64,000 nt of DNA from Bacillota bacterium (GCA_022790955.1 JAAVYD010000119.1:1-64000), one strand, 5' to 3'; shown: positions 9,757-17,984, numbered from the stretch's first letter. A program made the numbers and translations. The notes: generated by a model not told the origin, from the letters alone.

Positions 9757-10071
9757 TCAGCAAAGTAATTTTTTTATAGCAATAACTGCGTTTAAAAGAC
9801 TGACTATTGCTTTAAAAGAATTTTTATTATCATGTATAAAGTCTGCCATTTCAGATGATGATTCGGATAAAGACGCAATAGTGTCTTCGACGTTGACTGC
9901 AGCGTCGGAAACGATCTTTGTGACAGTCTGAGTGTCTTCAAGAATTGCCTGCAGTGTTTTCAGCACCGGCAGAGTATTTCTAAGCACCCTGATAATATAG
10001 ATGAGAATAATGATAGAACATATACCAATGAGTATAAGTATCGCATCTCCGATGGTTATCGTAGTATTCAT
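9757..10071 (-). CDS. Small membrane protein with one N-terminal TM segment (DUF948-like)
   Basis: The 104-residue protein begins with a hydrophobic segment, DAILILIGICSIIILIYIIRVL (about residues 8-29). An amphipathic heptad-rich region follows (LKTLQAILEDTQTVTKIVSDAAVNVEDTIASL), then a second weakly hydrophobic C-terminus. This pattern recalls DUF948-type bacterial membrane proteins, but the match is by architecture only. The start at 10071 is chosen because GAAGGAG lies 6 nt upstream; an in-frame ATG at 10104 precedes it. The function is unknown. Confidence 0.65.
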   Translation of the reverse strand: MNTTITIGDAILILIGICSIIILIYIIRVLRNTLPVLKTLQAILEDTQTVTKIVSDAAVNVEDTIASLSESSSEMADFIHDNKNSFKAIVSLLNAVIAIKKLLC

Positions 10072-10432
10072 TGTACACTCCTTCGGAATTATAAATATAA
10101 TCATAATAAATTAAACCACAGGCAACGAAAAATATCAACCATTAAAGAGAGATAAAGTGAAATTTTTCAATATATACCAAGATACAAGTATATAAAAATA
10201 AATTAGAACAATGTAATTCACCGTAAAATATTGTTTTATGATTAATGAAACTACATATAGAAATTAAGAACTTCGATTATTGATTTGCAGTAATGTTCAT
10301 AAAGATAGAGAGTATCGGATTATATTAGAAACAATTCCAATTATAGATTTTTTCAAAGGAAAAGATAGAGAAACGTTAAATAACATGTTATAATTTTCAC
10401 GTTGTTCACCGATACCAGGCAACAGGGAGGAG
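10072..10432. other. AT-rich spacer upstream of the KWLD peptide
   Basis: No convincing ORF, hairpin or promoter is evident in this stretch, which probably carries the divergent promoters for the small membrane protein and the downstream genes. Confidence 0.4.
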
Positions 10433-10528
10433 GTGTCAGCGTTTAAGTTTTTAATTTCTTTTGCAGCTGATGTAGTTTGTCACCATATTATTAAATGGTT
10501 AGACAGCGACGACATAAGCAGCAGATAA
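10433..10528 (+). CDS. 31-residue hydrophobic peptide ending in KWLD motif
   Basis: A GTG-started frame after GGGAGGAG encodes a short peptide: a hydrophobic stretch (FKFLISFAADVVCHHII) followed by KWLDSDD and a short tail. The layout (about 20 hydrophobic residues, then KWLD) matches very small membrane peptides that occur widely in Firmicutes and are usually unannotated. The start is uncertain because the ribosome binding site nearly touches the GTG. A type I toxin or a membrane-active regulator are both possible; neither is shown. Confidence 0.42.
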   Translation: MSAFKFLISFAADVVCHHIIKWLDSDDISSR

Positions 10529-10809
10529 CCTGCTGAGTGCTTTGTCAGTATATAAAGAAAAGAAAATCTCCAGACTGTACTGCAATACGGTTTGCAATAT
10601 ACTATGTTTTTCATGCCCTTTATTTTTACAATTTCTAACATTATATAATTAAAGTGATAACTGTTTTTGTCAGCATAGATATCCTGCACATAAAAATTTA
10701 TCGTTACGGTATCAAACAAGCCCTGTTTTATTATGTTTTTTGTATAATAAAAAATTTTTGCCATATATTTTGTTATGAACTATTTCCACAGAATTTATGC
10801 GGAGGTTTT
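10529..10809. other. Spacer before spmA
   Basis: A minus-strand frame at 10480-10764 has no ribosome binding site and no recognisable composition, and is left uncalled. The stretch is AT-rich and likely contains the spmA promoter. Confidence 0.4.
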
Positions 10810-11517
10810 ATGAATAAAGTATGGATAATTATGTTTTTAATGGGCATAGCCTGTTATGGGATAGACAGTATTTTTGGAATCGGCAACACATCGGGCAAAG
10901 GATTTACGGATGGTCTGCTGACGAGCTGCGAGGAGGGAGTGTATTTTGTAATCGGGCTTGCAGGGGTAATGGGGCTTTGGAGCGGATTTATGAATATAGC
11001 CAGAGGTTCGGGACTTATACACGCGTTGGCAGAAAAATGCAGAGGGTTAATGAAAGCTCTGTTTCCAGAGGAGAAAGATGAAGATACGCTTATGCTGATG
11101 CTTATGGGGTTTACGGCTAATATTTTCGGCGCAGGAAACAGCGCTACAGTTTTCAGCCTTCAGGCCATGAAAAGACTGGACGAAGAAAACGGCGAAAGTC
11201 CGCTGGCAAGCAATACTATGTGCATGTTTGCTTCTGTTAATATGTCTATGCTGCAGCTTGTGCCGATTACTGTTATACAGGTTAGGGCGAATGCAGGTTC
11301 GGCGAGCGCAGAGGATATAATTCTGCCGTCAATAATAGCAGGCGCAGCGTCAACTCTTGCAAGTATTATGGTTTGCAAATGGGCTGAACACAGAGCGGTA
11401 AGGCTGAAAATGCCCGGAAGCCTGCATTACAAAAGTGCGCGAGGGGCATGGACGGGCGGAAACGACAGCGAAATTTCGGATTCAGATGTTAGCAGCATTA
11501 AGAAAAAGGCGGTGTAG
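10810..11517 (+). CDS. spmA: Spore maturation protein SpmA
   Basis: SpmA is an integral membrane protein that, with SpmB, contributes to spore core dehydration and heat resistance. The 235-residue product has a series of hydrophobic segments (VWIIMFLMGIACYGI at the N-terminus, then a Gly-rich nucleoside-recognition 'gate' type domain with MGFTANIFGAGNSATVFSLQAMKRL). The start at ATG 10810 follows GCGGAGG; an upstream in-frame extension from 10654 lacks a ribosome binding site. A charged C-terminal tail of about 35 residues makes it longer than usual. spmB begins 3 nt after its stop. Confidence 0.92.
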   Translation: MNKVWIIMFLMGIACYGIDSIFGIGNTSGKGFTDGLLTSCEEGVYFVIGLAGVMGLWSGFMNIARGSGLIHALAEKCRGLMKALFPEEKDEDTLMLMLMGFTANIFGAGNSATVFSLQAMKRLDEENGESPLASNTMCMFASVNMSMLQLVPITVIQVRANAGSASAEDIILPSIIAGAASTLASIMVCKWAEHRAVRLKMPGSLHYKSARGAWTGGNDSEISDSDVSSIKKKAV

Positions 11518-11520
11518 AGG

Positions 11521-12048
11521 ATGAATCAGATTTTAAATACAGTGTCCGCTATGTTTATCCCTGCGCTGCTCACTATTATTCTCGTTCATGGATTTGTTCG
11601 CAAAGTTAATGTGTACAATTTATTTCTTGAAGGCTGTAAGGAAGGGCTGACAACAGCCGTCGAGATTATGCCGTTTATAATAGCTGTCTTTGCAGCCATA
11701 ACTGTTATGACCGATTCCGGAGCTTTGAGCTGGATAGAGAAAGCGTGCGAACCGGTTTTTAAACTGTTGGGAATGCCGTCGGAGCTTACTTCGTTTATGA
11801 TAATGAGACCAATATCGGGAAGCGGGACTCTCGTAATCGTAGAGAGCATAGCCGAGCAGTACGGACCGGACAGCTTTATATGCCGCTGCGCGTCCGTTAT
11901 AATGGGAAGCAGCGAAACTCTCCTCTATGCAGTAGCCGTATACTTTGGCGCTACATCTGTAAAAAATATGCGACATACCGTGCCTGCGGGTCTTGCAGGA
12001 TATATTGTAGGAATCTGGTTATCTCTGATATTGTGCAGAGTAATGTAA
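11521..12048 (+). CDS. spmB: Spore maturation protein SpmB
   Basis: This partner of SpmA is a 175-residue membrane protein of the nucleoside-recognition fold. Hydrophobic helices include FIPALLTIILVHGFV and EIMPFIIAVFAAITVM. The conserved MRPISGSGTLVIVESI and SSETLLYAVAVYFGA segments are present. It starts 3 nt after spmA, which indicates an operon expressed in the mother cell in known spore-formers. Confidence 0.93.
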   Translation: MNQILNTVSAMFIPALLTIILVHGFVRKVNVYNLFLEGCKEGLTTAVEIMPFIIAVFAAITVMTDSGALSWIEKACEPVFKLLGMPSELTSFMIMRPISGSGTLVIVESIAEQYGPDSFICRCASVIMGSSETLLYAVAVYFGATSVKNMRHTVPAGLAGYIVGIWLSLILCRVM

Positions 12049-12120
12049 TGGTGTATAATAAATAGGTATTTTGTGCGTTTATAATGTGCAAAGAAGCATT
12101 GATTGATTCGGAGGAGAAAA

Positions 12121-13380
12121 GTGGCTAAATTCTTAGTAGAAAATAAAGGCCCGTTAAAAGGAGAAGTAACTATAAGCGGAGCTAAAAATGCAGTGCTCCC
12201 TATTATGGCGGCAACTTTGCTTACAGACGAGGAATGTCGGATTCTCGACGTTCCGGATCTGCGTGATGTAGAGGTCATGTGTAAGATATTGGAAAGTTTA
12301 GGTGTAGACGTCGATGCGGATTTCGATGGAAATACACTATCACTGGCAGCCAAAAATATATTGAGCAACGAAACGCCGGTAGAGCTCGTGAGGCGCATGA
12401 GAGCGTCTATTTTGACTATGGGACCGCTGCTGGCGCGTACCGGATCAGCGAGAGCGCCGCTGCCGGGAGGCTGCGCAATAGGGGCAAGACCTATAGATCT
12501 GCACCTTAAAGGTTTCGAGCTTATGGGAGCTGAAATAGAGTACGGTACAGGTTATGTGGAAGCAAGAGCAAAGCGGCTTAAAGGCGGCAGAGTTTACCTG
12601 GATTATCCGAGCGTAGGGGCAACGGAAAACATAATGACAGCCGCTGTGCTTGCAGAGGGAACGACCATCATAGAAAACGTAGCGGAGGAGCCTGAGATAG
12701 TAGATCTTGCTAATTATCTTAATAAGATGGGAGCAAAAATAAGAGGAGCCGGCACAGATACCATTAAGATCGAAGGTGTAGATAAGCTGCACGGCGCAAA
12801 GCATTGCGTTATTCCGGACAGAATAGAAACAGGAACTTTCATGGTAGCGGCAGCCATTACCCGCGGCGACGTTATTATAAAAAACGTAGTGCCTGATCAT
12901 GTAAGACCTATAATAGCAAAACTTACGGAATGCGGAGCGATAGTAGAGGATGTCGAAGACGGGCTTCATGTTAAGGCAGACGAAAATCCGCTGGTTGCAA
13001 CGGATATAAAGACTCTGCCATATCCGGGTTTTCCCACGGATATGCAGTCTCAGTTCATGGCGCTTTTAACCACGGTGCAGGGCAAGAGCACGGTTATAGA
13101 AACCGTATTTGAAAACAGATACATGCATGTCACGGAACTCAACAGAATGGGCGCGGGCATTTCCATAGAGGGCAGAAGCGCAGTAATTCCAGGAGATATC
13201 AAGCTGAGAGGCGCTCAGGTGATGTCTACCGATCTTCGCGCGGGAGCGGCGCTCGTTCTTGCAGGCTTAACGGCAGAAGGCGTAACGGAAATATCAGAAA
13301 TTTACCACATAGAACGCGGATATTCTGAGTTCGTGGACAAGCTGCGTAAATTGGGCGCGCAGATAACAAGAGTCGAGTAA
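12121..13380 (+). CDS. murA: UDP-N-acetylglucosamine 1-carboxyvinyltransferase MurA
   Basis: MurA adds enolpyruvate from PEP to UDP-GlcNAc, the first committed step of peptidoglycan synthesis. The N-terminal [17 protein letters not shown] contains the catalytic Lys/Asn pair. The PEP-binding loop with its reactive Cys is [16 protein letters not shown] (about residues 112-127), so the enzyme should be fosfomycin-sensitive in principle. The 419-residue length is standard. Translation starts at GTG 12121 after GGAGGAG; an in-frame upstream ATG at 12103 precedes the ribosome binding site. It is followed by a terminator at 13461. Confidence 0.96.
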   Translation: MAKFLVENKGPLKGEVTISGAKNAVLPIMAATLLTDEECRILDVPDLRDVEVMCKILESLGVDVDADFDGNTLSLAAKNILSNETPVELVRRMRASILTMGPLLARTGSARAPLPGGCAIGARPIDLHLKGFELMGAEIEYGTGYVEARAKRLKGGRVYLDYPSVGATENIMTAAVLAEGTTIIENVAEEPEIVDLANYLNKMGAKIRGAGTDTIKIEGVDKLHGAKHCVIPDRIETGTFMVAAAITRGDVIIKNVVPDHVRPIIAKLTECGAIVEDVEDGLHVKADENPLVATDIKTLPYPGFPTDMQSQFMALLTTVQGKSTVIETVFENRYMHVTELNRMGAGISIEGRSAVIPGDIKLRGAQVMSTDLRAGAALVLAGLTAEGVTEISEIYHIERGYSEFVDKLRKLGAQITRVE

Positions 13381-13460
13381 CGGGCTTATAGTCAGCGAAC
13401 TCAAAAATCGGCAAAGTTCAGCGGGTAAATGCGGCGAACTGCGTTGACTATTTAAAAATT

Positions 13461-13490
13461 AAACGGACAGGCATATCGTCTGTCCGTTTT
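13461..13490 (+). terminator. Intrinsic terminator of murA
   Basis: The arms AAACGGACAG (13461-13470) and CTGTCCGTTT (13480-13489) form a perfect 10-bp stem with a 9-nt loop. Confidence 0.8.
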
Positions 13491-13507
13491 GTGATACGGA
13501 GATAAAA

Positions 13508-13630
13508 ATGAAAGAAAAGGATAAATCGGATAAGCAAAAATCGCCGGATCAACTATTATTAAAATTGCAGAAGGCTGAAAATTGTGTGATTTCCGAAGGA
13601 ACCGTATCTGCAGACAAATCAGAAAAATAG
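13508..13630 (+). CDS. Possible 40-residue charged small protein
   Basis: An ATG frame after ACGGAG encodes a lysine/aspartate-rich 40-residue peptide (MKEKDKSDKQKSPDQLLL at the start). It lies between the murA terminator and the nicotinamidase-like gene, same strand. I do not recognise it. Coding status rests only on the ribosome binding site and position. Confidence 0.3.
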   Translation: MKEKDKSDKQKSPDQLLLKLQKAENCVISEGTVSADKSEK

Positions 13631-13669
13631 TCAGAGATATCATAAATTGTGAAGAAGGAAAGGATAAAA

Positions 13670-14194
13670 ATGAAAGTACTTATAGCAGTAGATATGCAGA
13701 AGGATTTTATAGACGGTACACTGGGTTCCGCGGAAGCGGAGGCGATAGTCGCGCCGCTTTCAGAAAAGCTCAGGAATTTTAACGGTAAGATAATATTAAC
13801 GAGGGATACTCACGGAGCAGATTACCTCGCTACCCAGGAGGGCAGGAACCTGCCCGTGGAACACTGCATTAAAGACACAGACGGCTGGCAGATAAACGCG
13901 GATATAATAAAAGCCGCAGGGACAGACTGCGAGATCATAGATAAGCCGACTTTCGGCAGCGTGGAGCTGGGCGAAAGGCTCGCTGAGCTTCATAAAACTC
14001 AGGGAATAGAAAGTATAGAGCTTGCAGGACTCTGTACGGATATATGCGTAATTTCGAACGCTATGCTCGTAAAGGCGTTTCTGCCGGAAGTTCCGGTAAA
14101 AGTGGACGCTTCCTGCTGCGCGGGCGTAACGCCGGAAAGCCACGACCGGGCGCTTGCGGCAATGGAAACATGCCAGATAGAGATAATCAGGTAA
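13670..14194 (+). CDS. Nicotinamidase/isochorismatase-family cysteine hydrolase
   Basis: The protein is 174 residues with the family triad: Asp in AVDMQKDFIDG (about residues 5-15), Lys in IDKPTFGSVEL, and Cys in LAGLCTDICVISN. The context TRDTHGADYLATQEGRNLPVEHC is typical of nicotinamidase-like members, which deamidate nicotinamide to nicotinate in NAD salvage. The start at ATG 13670 follows AGGAAAGG; an upstream in-frame GTG at 13649 precedes that site. Other amide substrates remain possible. A terminator follows. Confidence 0.85.
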   Translation: MKVLIAVDMQKDFIDGTLGSAEAEAIVAPLSEKLRNFNGKIILTRDTHGADYLATQEGRNLPVEHCIKDTDGWQINADIIKAAGTDCEIIDKPTFGSVELGERLAELHKTQGIESIELAGLCTDICVISNAMLVKAFLPEVPVKVDASCCAGVTPESHDRALAAMETCQIEIIR

Positions 14195-14225
14195 AATAAA
14201 AAATAATTTGATTTTACATACAGGC

Positions 14226-14266
14226 AAAGAGCTTGTTCTGCAGATTGCAGGAAACAAGCTCTTTTA
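14226..14266 (+). terminator. Intrinsic terminator after the nicotinamidase-like gene
   Basis: AAAGAGCTTGTT (14226-14237) pairs with AACAAGCTCTTT (14253-14264), extended internally by CTGCA/TGCAG. Confidence 0.85.
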
Positions 14267-14406
14267 TAAGCCTTCATAAGCCAAACAATTATATTTTTAA
14301 TAGTTAAAATAATTGGCTGAATAATAAAATATGATTATAAATATTTGAAAATTATATAATATATAAATTATTTTATATATTTCACATATATATCTTTACT
14401 TTCTAA

Positions 14407-14871
14407 TTAGTAAAGCTCGTTATGGTTAGTCGCAAATTTATAATATAATGTACCGTTTAAATGATAAGCACCATTTGTAGTGACTTGTAGATAATATACG
14501 CCTTCTTCTAAAGGGCTTGATGCATCAGAATAGAAAGGCAGTCTTTGTCCAGCCGGAATCACCATAGGAGCGCCAACTTGAGGTCCGGTAGGAGTACCTT
14601 TGAAAATTCTAACTGTAGTTGGACTTGAAGAGCGGTTTTCCAGGTAAATTTTCCAGTGACCGTAACCGGAATAAACTGGCCATGGGATAAGCTGTGAGGA
14701 TTCTCCAGTATTTAATGTAACTTTGGTAGATGGAGTTACATTTATTGGTTCAATTTGTTCTTTAGCAGAGTTAATATCAATATTTTCATCAGCAAATACT
14801 GGTACGTTCATTGCAGATAGAGCCGTCATAGCAGCTAAACTAATTGCCATTAATTTCTTTGTCTTTTTCAT
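14407..14871 (-). CDS. Secreted protein of the sigma-factor cassette
   Basis: This 154-residue protein has a clear signal peptide: KKTKK, a hydrophobic core of Ala/Leu/Met, and cleavage near PVFA-DE (about residue 28). The mature part is about 125 residues, rich in Ser/Thr/Pro/Gly and aromatic strands (HWKIYLENRSSSPTTVRIFKG, FYSDASSPLEEGVYYLQV), suggesting a small beta-sandwich. I do not recognise a family. The start follows GAAGGGA. It is divergent from the sigma-factor gene and has the ECF-type promoter at 15010-15041, as does the secreted-protein gene at 16689-17123, so it is a likely target of that sigma factor. Confidence 0.75.
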   Translation of the reverse strand: MKKTKKLMAISLAAMTALSAMNVPVFADENIDINSAKEQIEPINVTPSTKVTLNTGESSQLIPWPVYSGYGHWKIYLENRSSSPTTVRIFKGTPTGPQVGAPMVIPAGQRLPFYSDASSPLEEGVYYLQVTTNGAYHLNGTLYYKFATNHNELY

Positions 14872-15009
14872 ATTAATTCCCTTCTTATTTCTAATAATTT
14901 TGCAGATAAAGTAATAAATTATATTGATCGTATAATTATTATTAAATTTCACGACGTATCAAACATAGTGTCCCTCCTTCCTTTCCCTGTTTAAATTCGA
15001 CTGACATAA

Positions 15010-15041
15010 TATAAGACTCACTATACTATCATTTTGTTTCA
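15010..15041 (-). promoter_or_regulatory. ECF-type promoter for the 14407-14871 gene
   Basis: On the minus strand the sequence reads TGAAAC (15041-15036), then 18 nt starting AAAA, then GTCTTATA (15017-15010). The same elements with identical spacing occur upstream of the gene at 16689-17123. TGAAAC with a GTC-type -10 is the classical pattern of ECF sigma promoters. Confidence 0.75.
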
Positions 15042-15097
15042 AAAAAATGAAAAATTTTTTAAGACTAAGATAAAAATTTATATCATAAAGATTTTTC

Positions 15098-15126
15098 TTG
15101 CAATTAAGAAAACTATAATATATGAT
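15098..15126 (+). promoter_or_regulatory. Sigma-A-like promoter of the sigma/anti-sigma operon
   Basis: TTGCAA (15098-15103) and TATGAT (15121-15126) are separated by 17 nt, about 100 nt upstream of the sigma-factor start. Confidence 0.5.
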
Positions 15127-15227
15127 GAAATGGAAATTTTAAAAGAATAAGTTAAGAAGATAAAATTATCGGTATAAATGTATTACAGTCTTATGCAGAG
15201 AACAGAGCTTTAGAAAAGGTGTGGATT

Positions 15228-15782
15228 GTGAAAGATGATAAATATGGTGAGGGATCGTTTGAATATTATGCTGAAAAATATTATGATGATATATACAGAT
15301 TTATTTTTTCGATTGTATATAATAAGGATTGGGTGCCTGATATAGCTCAGAATACTATGGAGAAGGCATTTAAAAAGTGGCATAGTTTAAGGAAAAGAGA
15401 ATCGGTTAAGTCGTGGCTGTGCAGTATTGCAAAGAATGAAACTGCGTCTTTTTTAGAGAAAATATACAGGCAGAATGACCGTGATCGGGAATATATGAAT
15501 GAAATACAGGAAAAATTCACAGAATCCATAGTTGATGAAGATATTTTAAATATGTTGATATATAAGGAAAATTTTGCAGAACTAACGGAAGCGTGGAAAA
15601 TGTTGGACGATAAGTATAAACAGATAATAGCCCTGTGGACAAGCGGCGATTACAGTGAAAAAGAGATCGCGAAGATACTCGGTATGAATTATAATACCGT
15701 ACGGACGAACCTTCGCAGAGGGATTCAAAAGTTAAGAGAATTATATGCTGAGGTAGAAAAGGGTGGCAGATATGAGGAATAA
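15228..15782 (+). CDS. ECF-like RNA polymerase sigma-70 factor
   Basis: The protein is 184 residues with region 2 (FEYYAEKYYDDIYRFIFSIVYNKDWVPDIAQNTMEKAF, about residues 9-46) and region 4 with a helix-turn-helix (LDDKYKQIIALWTSGDYSEKEIAKILGMNYNTVRTNLRRGIQKL, about 125-170). It has no region 3, as in group 4 (ECF) sigma factors. I prefer GTG 15228, 6 nt after AAAAGGTG; GTG 15219 is in frame but lies within that site. Its last 11 nt overlap the putative anti-sigma gene, so the two are probably co-translated. Likely targets are the two flanking secreted-protein genes sharing the TGAAAC-18-GTCTTATA promoter. Confidence 0.9.
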   Translation: MKDDKYGEGSFEYYAEKYYDDIYRFIFSIVYNKDWVPDIAQNTMEKAFKKWHSLRKRESVKSWLCSIAKNETASFLEKIYRQNDRDREYMNEIQEKFTESIVDEDILNMLIYKENFAELTEAWKMLDDKYKQIIALWTSGDYSEKEIAKILGMNYNTVRTNLRRGIQKLRELYAEVEKGGRYEE

Positions 15783-16518
15783 GCAGGATAATGCTCTTGA
15801 GCAGGAGTTTAAGACGCGTTTCAGTGAGTTTAATGACGAATACATAAAAAATCTTGATATCAAAATACCTCCTTTGGATTTATCGTTTATGGAGGAAAAA
15901 CCTCAGAAAAAAAGGAATTTCCATCGTTTTTCTTTGATTGCGTCTTTTTGTATGATAATCTTTGTGGTGTCAAGCGGAGTGGCTTTATGGATAAATTCCG
16001 AATCGGCTCACGCTTTAAAATTTAAGGCGGAAAAGTTTTATTACAAAAATTTTAACGGATTTTATTCTACGGATGACAGCGCTGATTTCAGCGAAAGCGA
16101 GATGGGAATTACTATAAATAAAATAGAAGATATGGAAAGCGCGGCGGCTTATTTTCCTCAGATCGTGTATCCTTATTATCTTCCAGACGGGTTTGAATTA
16201 AAAAAACTGGATATAAAGAAATTTTCTGATGGAACCGTTTCTTCTGATTATCTGTTTTCGGATGAAGATGAGCGGGAAATTATAGTAGGCGTATTTTATA
16301 ATTTGCCGGAGGATAGTACAAGTATATTAACATTAGAAGCAGAAGAAATAAAGTTAAACGATAGAACGTTTTATTATATGTATGATGCATTTACGGATAC
16401 ACCATCAGTAGTTTTTTTATTAAATAATGATTCATATAATATTTCTGGTGATGCAGATAAAGAAACTCTTATAAAAATTGCAGCTGAGATAGATGTGTAT
16501 AAAAGTGTTAAAGATTAA
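15772..16518 (+). CDS. Putative membrane anti-sigma factor (DUF4367-type)
   Basis: The 248-residue protein has a cytoplasmic N-terminus of about 60 residues, one transmembrane helix (SLIASFCMIIFVVSSGVALWI, about 62-82) and an extracytoplasmic domain containing the DUF4367-like core (VYPYYLPDGFELKKLDIKKF, then a YNISGDADKETLIKIAAEI end). It overlaps the sigma gene and starts at ATG 15772, about 8 nt after AAAAGGGTGG. This order and topology suggest it sequesters the sigma factor until an envelope signal arrives. A paralogue is at 63053-63832 next to the second sigma factor. Confidence 0.8.
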   Translation: MRNKQDNALEQEFKTRFSEFNDEYIKNLDIKIPPLDLSFMEEKPQKKRNFHRFSLIASFCMIIFVVSSGVALWINSESAHALKFKAEKFYYKNFNGFYSTDDSADFSESEMGITINKIEDMESAAAYFPQIVYPYYLPDGFELKKLDIKKFSDGTVSSDYLFSDEDEREIIVGVFYNLPEDSTSILTLEAEEIKLNDRTFYYMYDAFTDTPSVVFLLNNDSYNISGDADKETLIKIAAEIDVYKSVKD

Positions 16519-16634
16519 TAGATAGTTAGAAAATATTTTGTGAAATATCATAGTTACGATAAAAATTAGAGTTGTTTTGACCAAAAGAATTTAGCGTATT
16601 ATAGAATATTACAGGAAAAAATAAATAATAAAAT

Positions 16635-16677
16635 AAATCCTCTCGCTGCTGAAAGTTCAGCTTTGAGAGGATTTTTT
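16635..16677 (+). terminator. Bidirectional-looking terminator between convergent genes
   Basis: AAATCCTCTC (16635-16644) pairs with GAGAGGATTT (16665-16674), with an inner GCTG/CAGC stem, followed by TTTT. It lies between the anti-sigma gene and the convergent secreted-protein gene and may serve both. Confidence 0.8.
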
Positions 16678-16688
16678 AAGATTAATTA

Positions 16689-17123
16689 TTAACGCCTTGT
16701 AAGATTTTTGTAATAAGTATTAGAAGATTTTTTACCATTAACATTATCCGAAAGTTCGACTTTTATTCTGTAATTTTTATTTTGTGTGATAGGAAAATCG
16801 CATATATGGTATATGGAATTAGTATTATAAACCGTTTTTATCGAAGGATTTACAGATGAAACGTTTGTATAGCTTGAAGAACCGGCGGGAGCGGACTGAA
16901 GCGTTATTTTAGAAGTTATATAGTCAGCAATATGTAAATCTTTTGCTGAAACTTTGGCTTCTGATTTTGTGGCTGATTTTTCTGAGAAACTTATAGTGCA
17001 TGAATTTATCGTCATGGGCTGTCCGGTTTCTCCGCCGCCGGTTGCTGCGTACGCTGCGGCGGGCAGTATTAATATAGCTATTGTAAGCATTGTTGATATT
17101 ATTTTTTTCGTTTGTTTTTTCAT
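16689..17123 (-). CDS. Secreted protein, second target of the sigma cassette
   Basis: This 144-residue protein has a signal peptide (KKQTKK, then a hydrophobic core ending AAAYA-AT near residue 27). The mature 118 residues are Ser/Thr/Lys-rich and predicted beta (TINSCTISFSEKS, ADYITSKITLQSA, YRIKVELSDNV). It resembles in style the small secreted beta proteins of Clostridia, but I cannot name a family. GAAAGGAG precedes the ATG. The promoter at 17164-17195 is the same ECF type found upstream of 14407-14871. Confidence 0.75.
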   Translation of the reverse strand: MKKQTKKIISTMLTIAILILPAAAYAATGGGETGQPMTINSCTISFSEKSATKSEAKVSAKDLHIADYITSKITLQSAPAGSSSYTNVSSVNPSIKTVYNTNSIYHICDFPITQNKNYRIKVELSDNVNGKKSSNTYYKNLTRR

Positions 17124-17163
17124 TTTTGTTCTCCTTTCGGTGTTTTGTTTATGTTATTCATAT

Positions 17164-17195
17164 TATAAGACTTGCCGAAGGAAGGTTTTGTTTCA
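17164..17195 (-). promoter_or_regulatory. ECF-type promoter for the 16689-17123 gene
   Basis: On the minus strand TGAAAC (17195-17190) is followed by AAAA and 14 further nt, then GTCTTATA (17171-17164). Spacing and elements are identical to the promoter at 15010-15041, while the 14 inner bases differ. Confidence 0.75.
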
Positions 17196-17299
17196 TTAAA
17201 TATAAAATTTTTTGAGAAAATAATGTAAGAATTTATATCTACCTTACAACGATAATACTGTATATAAAAAACGCGCATTTCTGCGCGTATAAGTAAAAT

Positions 17300-17803
17300 T
17301 TATTTTGTCATAAGAGCGACTATCTGCTCGGCTGTGCAGTCGGGAGGAAAGTCGAATGTTCCGGATTTGAGTTTTGTTTCGGCGCCGGCGATTTTTACTG
17401 CGTCGAGAAATTCTTTTTTATCCGATATGATTCCTATATCTACGAGATTTTGCGCGATCTCTCCCGCGGATTCGTTATCTGTTACCGTAATGCTGTAAGA
17501 TTTAGCTGTTGTATCTGTTTTATCATCACTGTCGTCGGTATCTTTATCATTGTCATTATCGTCAGAATCTTTGCCGCTTTTTTTATCGTTATCCTGATTT
17601 TCACGGTCGTCTTTATCCTCGTCTTCATCATCCTGAACAACAGAGGAGTAGTTGCCTTGTTCGGAGTGGACTTTGTCGGGGTAATGCACGATGGCGGATA
17701 CGCGCCATGAAATAAGAAGCGCAGCGATTAATATTATTAATATAGTTACAAGTACGTCGCTCACATTATATATAAAATCTTTAAATTTATCCATTTTGTC
17801 CAT
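17300..17803 (-). CDS. MltG/YceG-type N-terminal domain membrane protein without catalytic domain
   Basis: The 167-residue protein has an N-terminal transmembrane helix (VLVTILIILIAALLISW, about 18-34) and a long Asp/Lys/Asn-rich linker (about 48-100). The C-terminal domain of about 65 residues is SITVTDNESAGEIAQNLVDIGIISDKKEF... with KLKSGTFDFPPDCTAEQIVALM. This matches the LysM-like N-terminal domain of MltG endolytic transglycosylases. The catalytic domain with the active-site Glu is absent, so it is probably a binding or regulatory protein; such stand-alone forms are common in spore-formers. AGGAGG precedes the ATG by 10 nt. Confidence 0.75.
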   Translation of the reverse strand: MDKMDKFKDFIYNVSDVLVTILIILIAALLISWRVSAIVHYPDKVHSEQGNYSSVVQDDEDEDKDDRENQDNDKKSGKDSDDNDNDKDTDDSDDKTDTTAKSYSITVTDNESAGEIAQNLVDIGIISDKKEFLDAVKIAGAETKLKSGTFDFPPDCTAEQIVALMTK

Positions 17804-17984
17804 TTATTCAAATCCTCCTGATATTATGATAATATTATCACAGATTTTGTAATTAAACAATGAAGCAGATTAAGTTTTTTATCGGCTAACTATTGTAAGA
17901 AATACGGATATTAATGTATAATATTATGGCGTATCTGGGAAAAAGCGGTTTTCAGGTGTGTTTTTTAATTGGAGTGAAAATAAT

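Larger units (their letters stand above)
14872..15227. other. Divergent regulatory region with a five-codon leader ORF
   Basis: This spacer holds the ECF-type minus-strand promoter (15010-15041) and a sigma-A-like plus-strand promoter (15098-15126). In the minus-strand leader, a strong ribosome binding site (GGAAGGAGGG) precedes the five-codon frame MFDTS (14949-14966), about 80 nt upstream of the secreted-protein start. That is suggestive of a leader peptide, but unproven. Confidence 0.45.

Noticed and set aside
10480-10764. Minus-strand frame of 94 residues upstream of spmA
   Set aside because: It has no ribosome binding site, unnatural composition, and it lies opposite the better-supported KWLD peptide.
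15181-15200. GTCTTATG upstream of the first sigma factor as a self-regulated promoter
   Set aside because: The TGAAAC element is missing at the expected 18-nt distance, and a sigma-A-like promoter explains expression.
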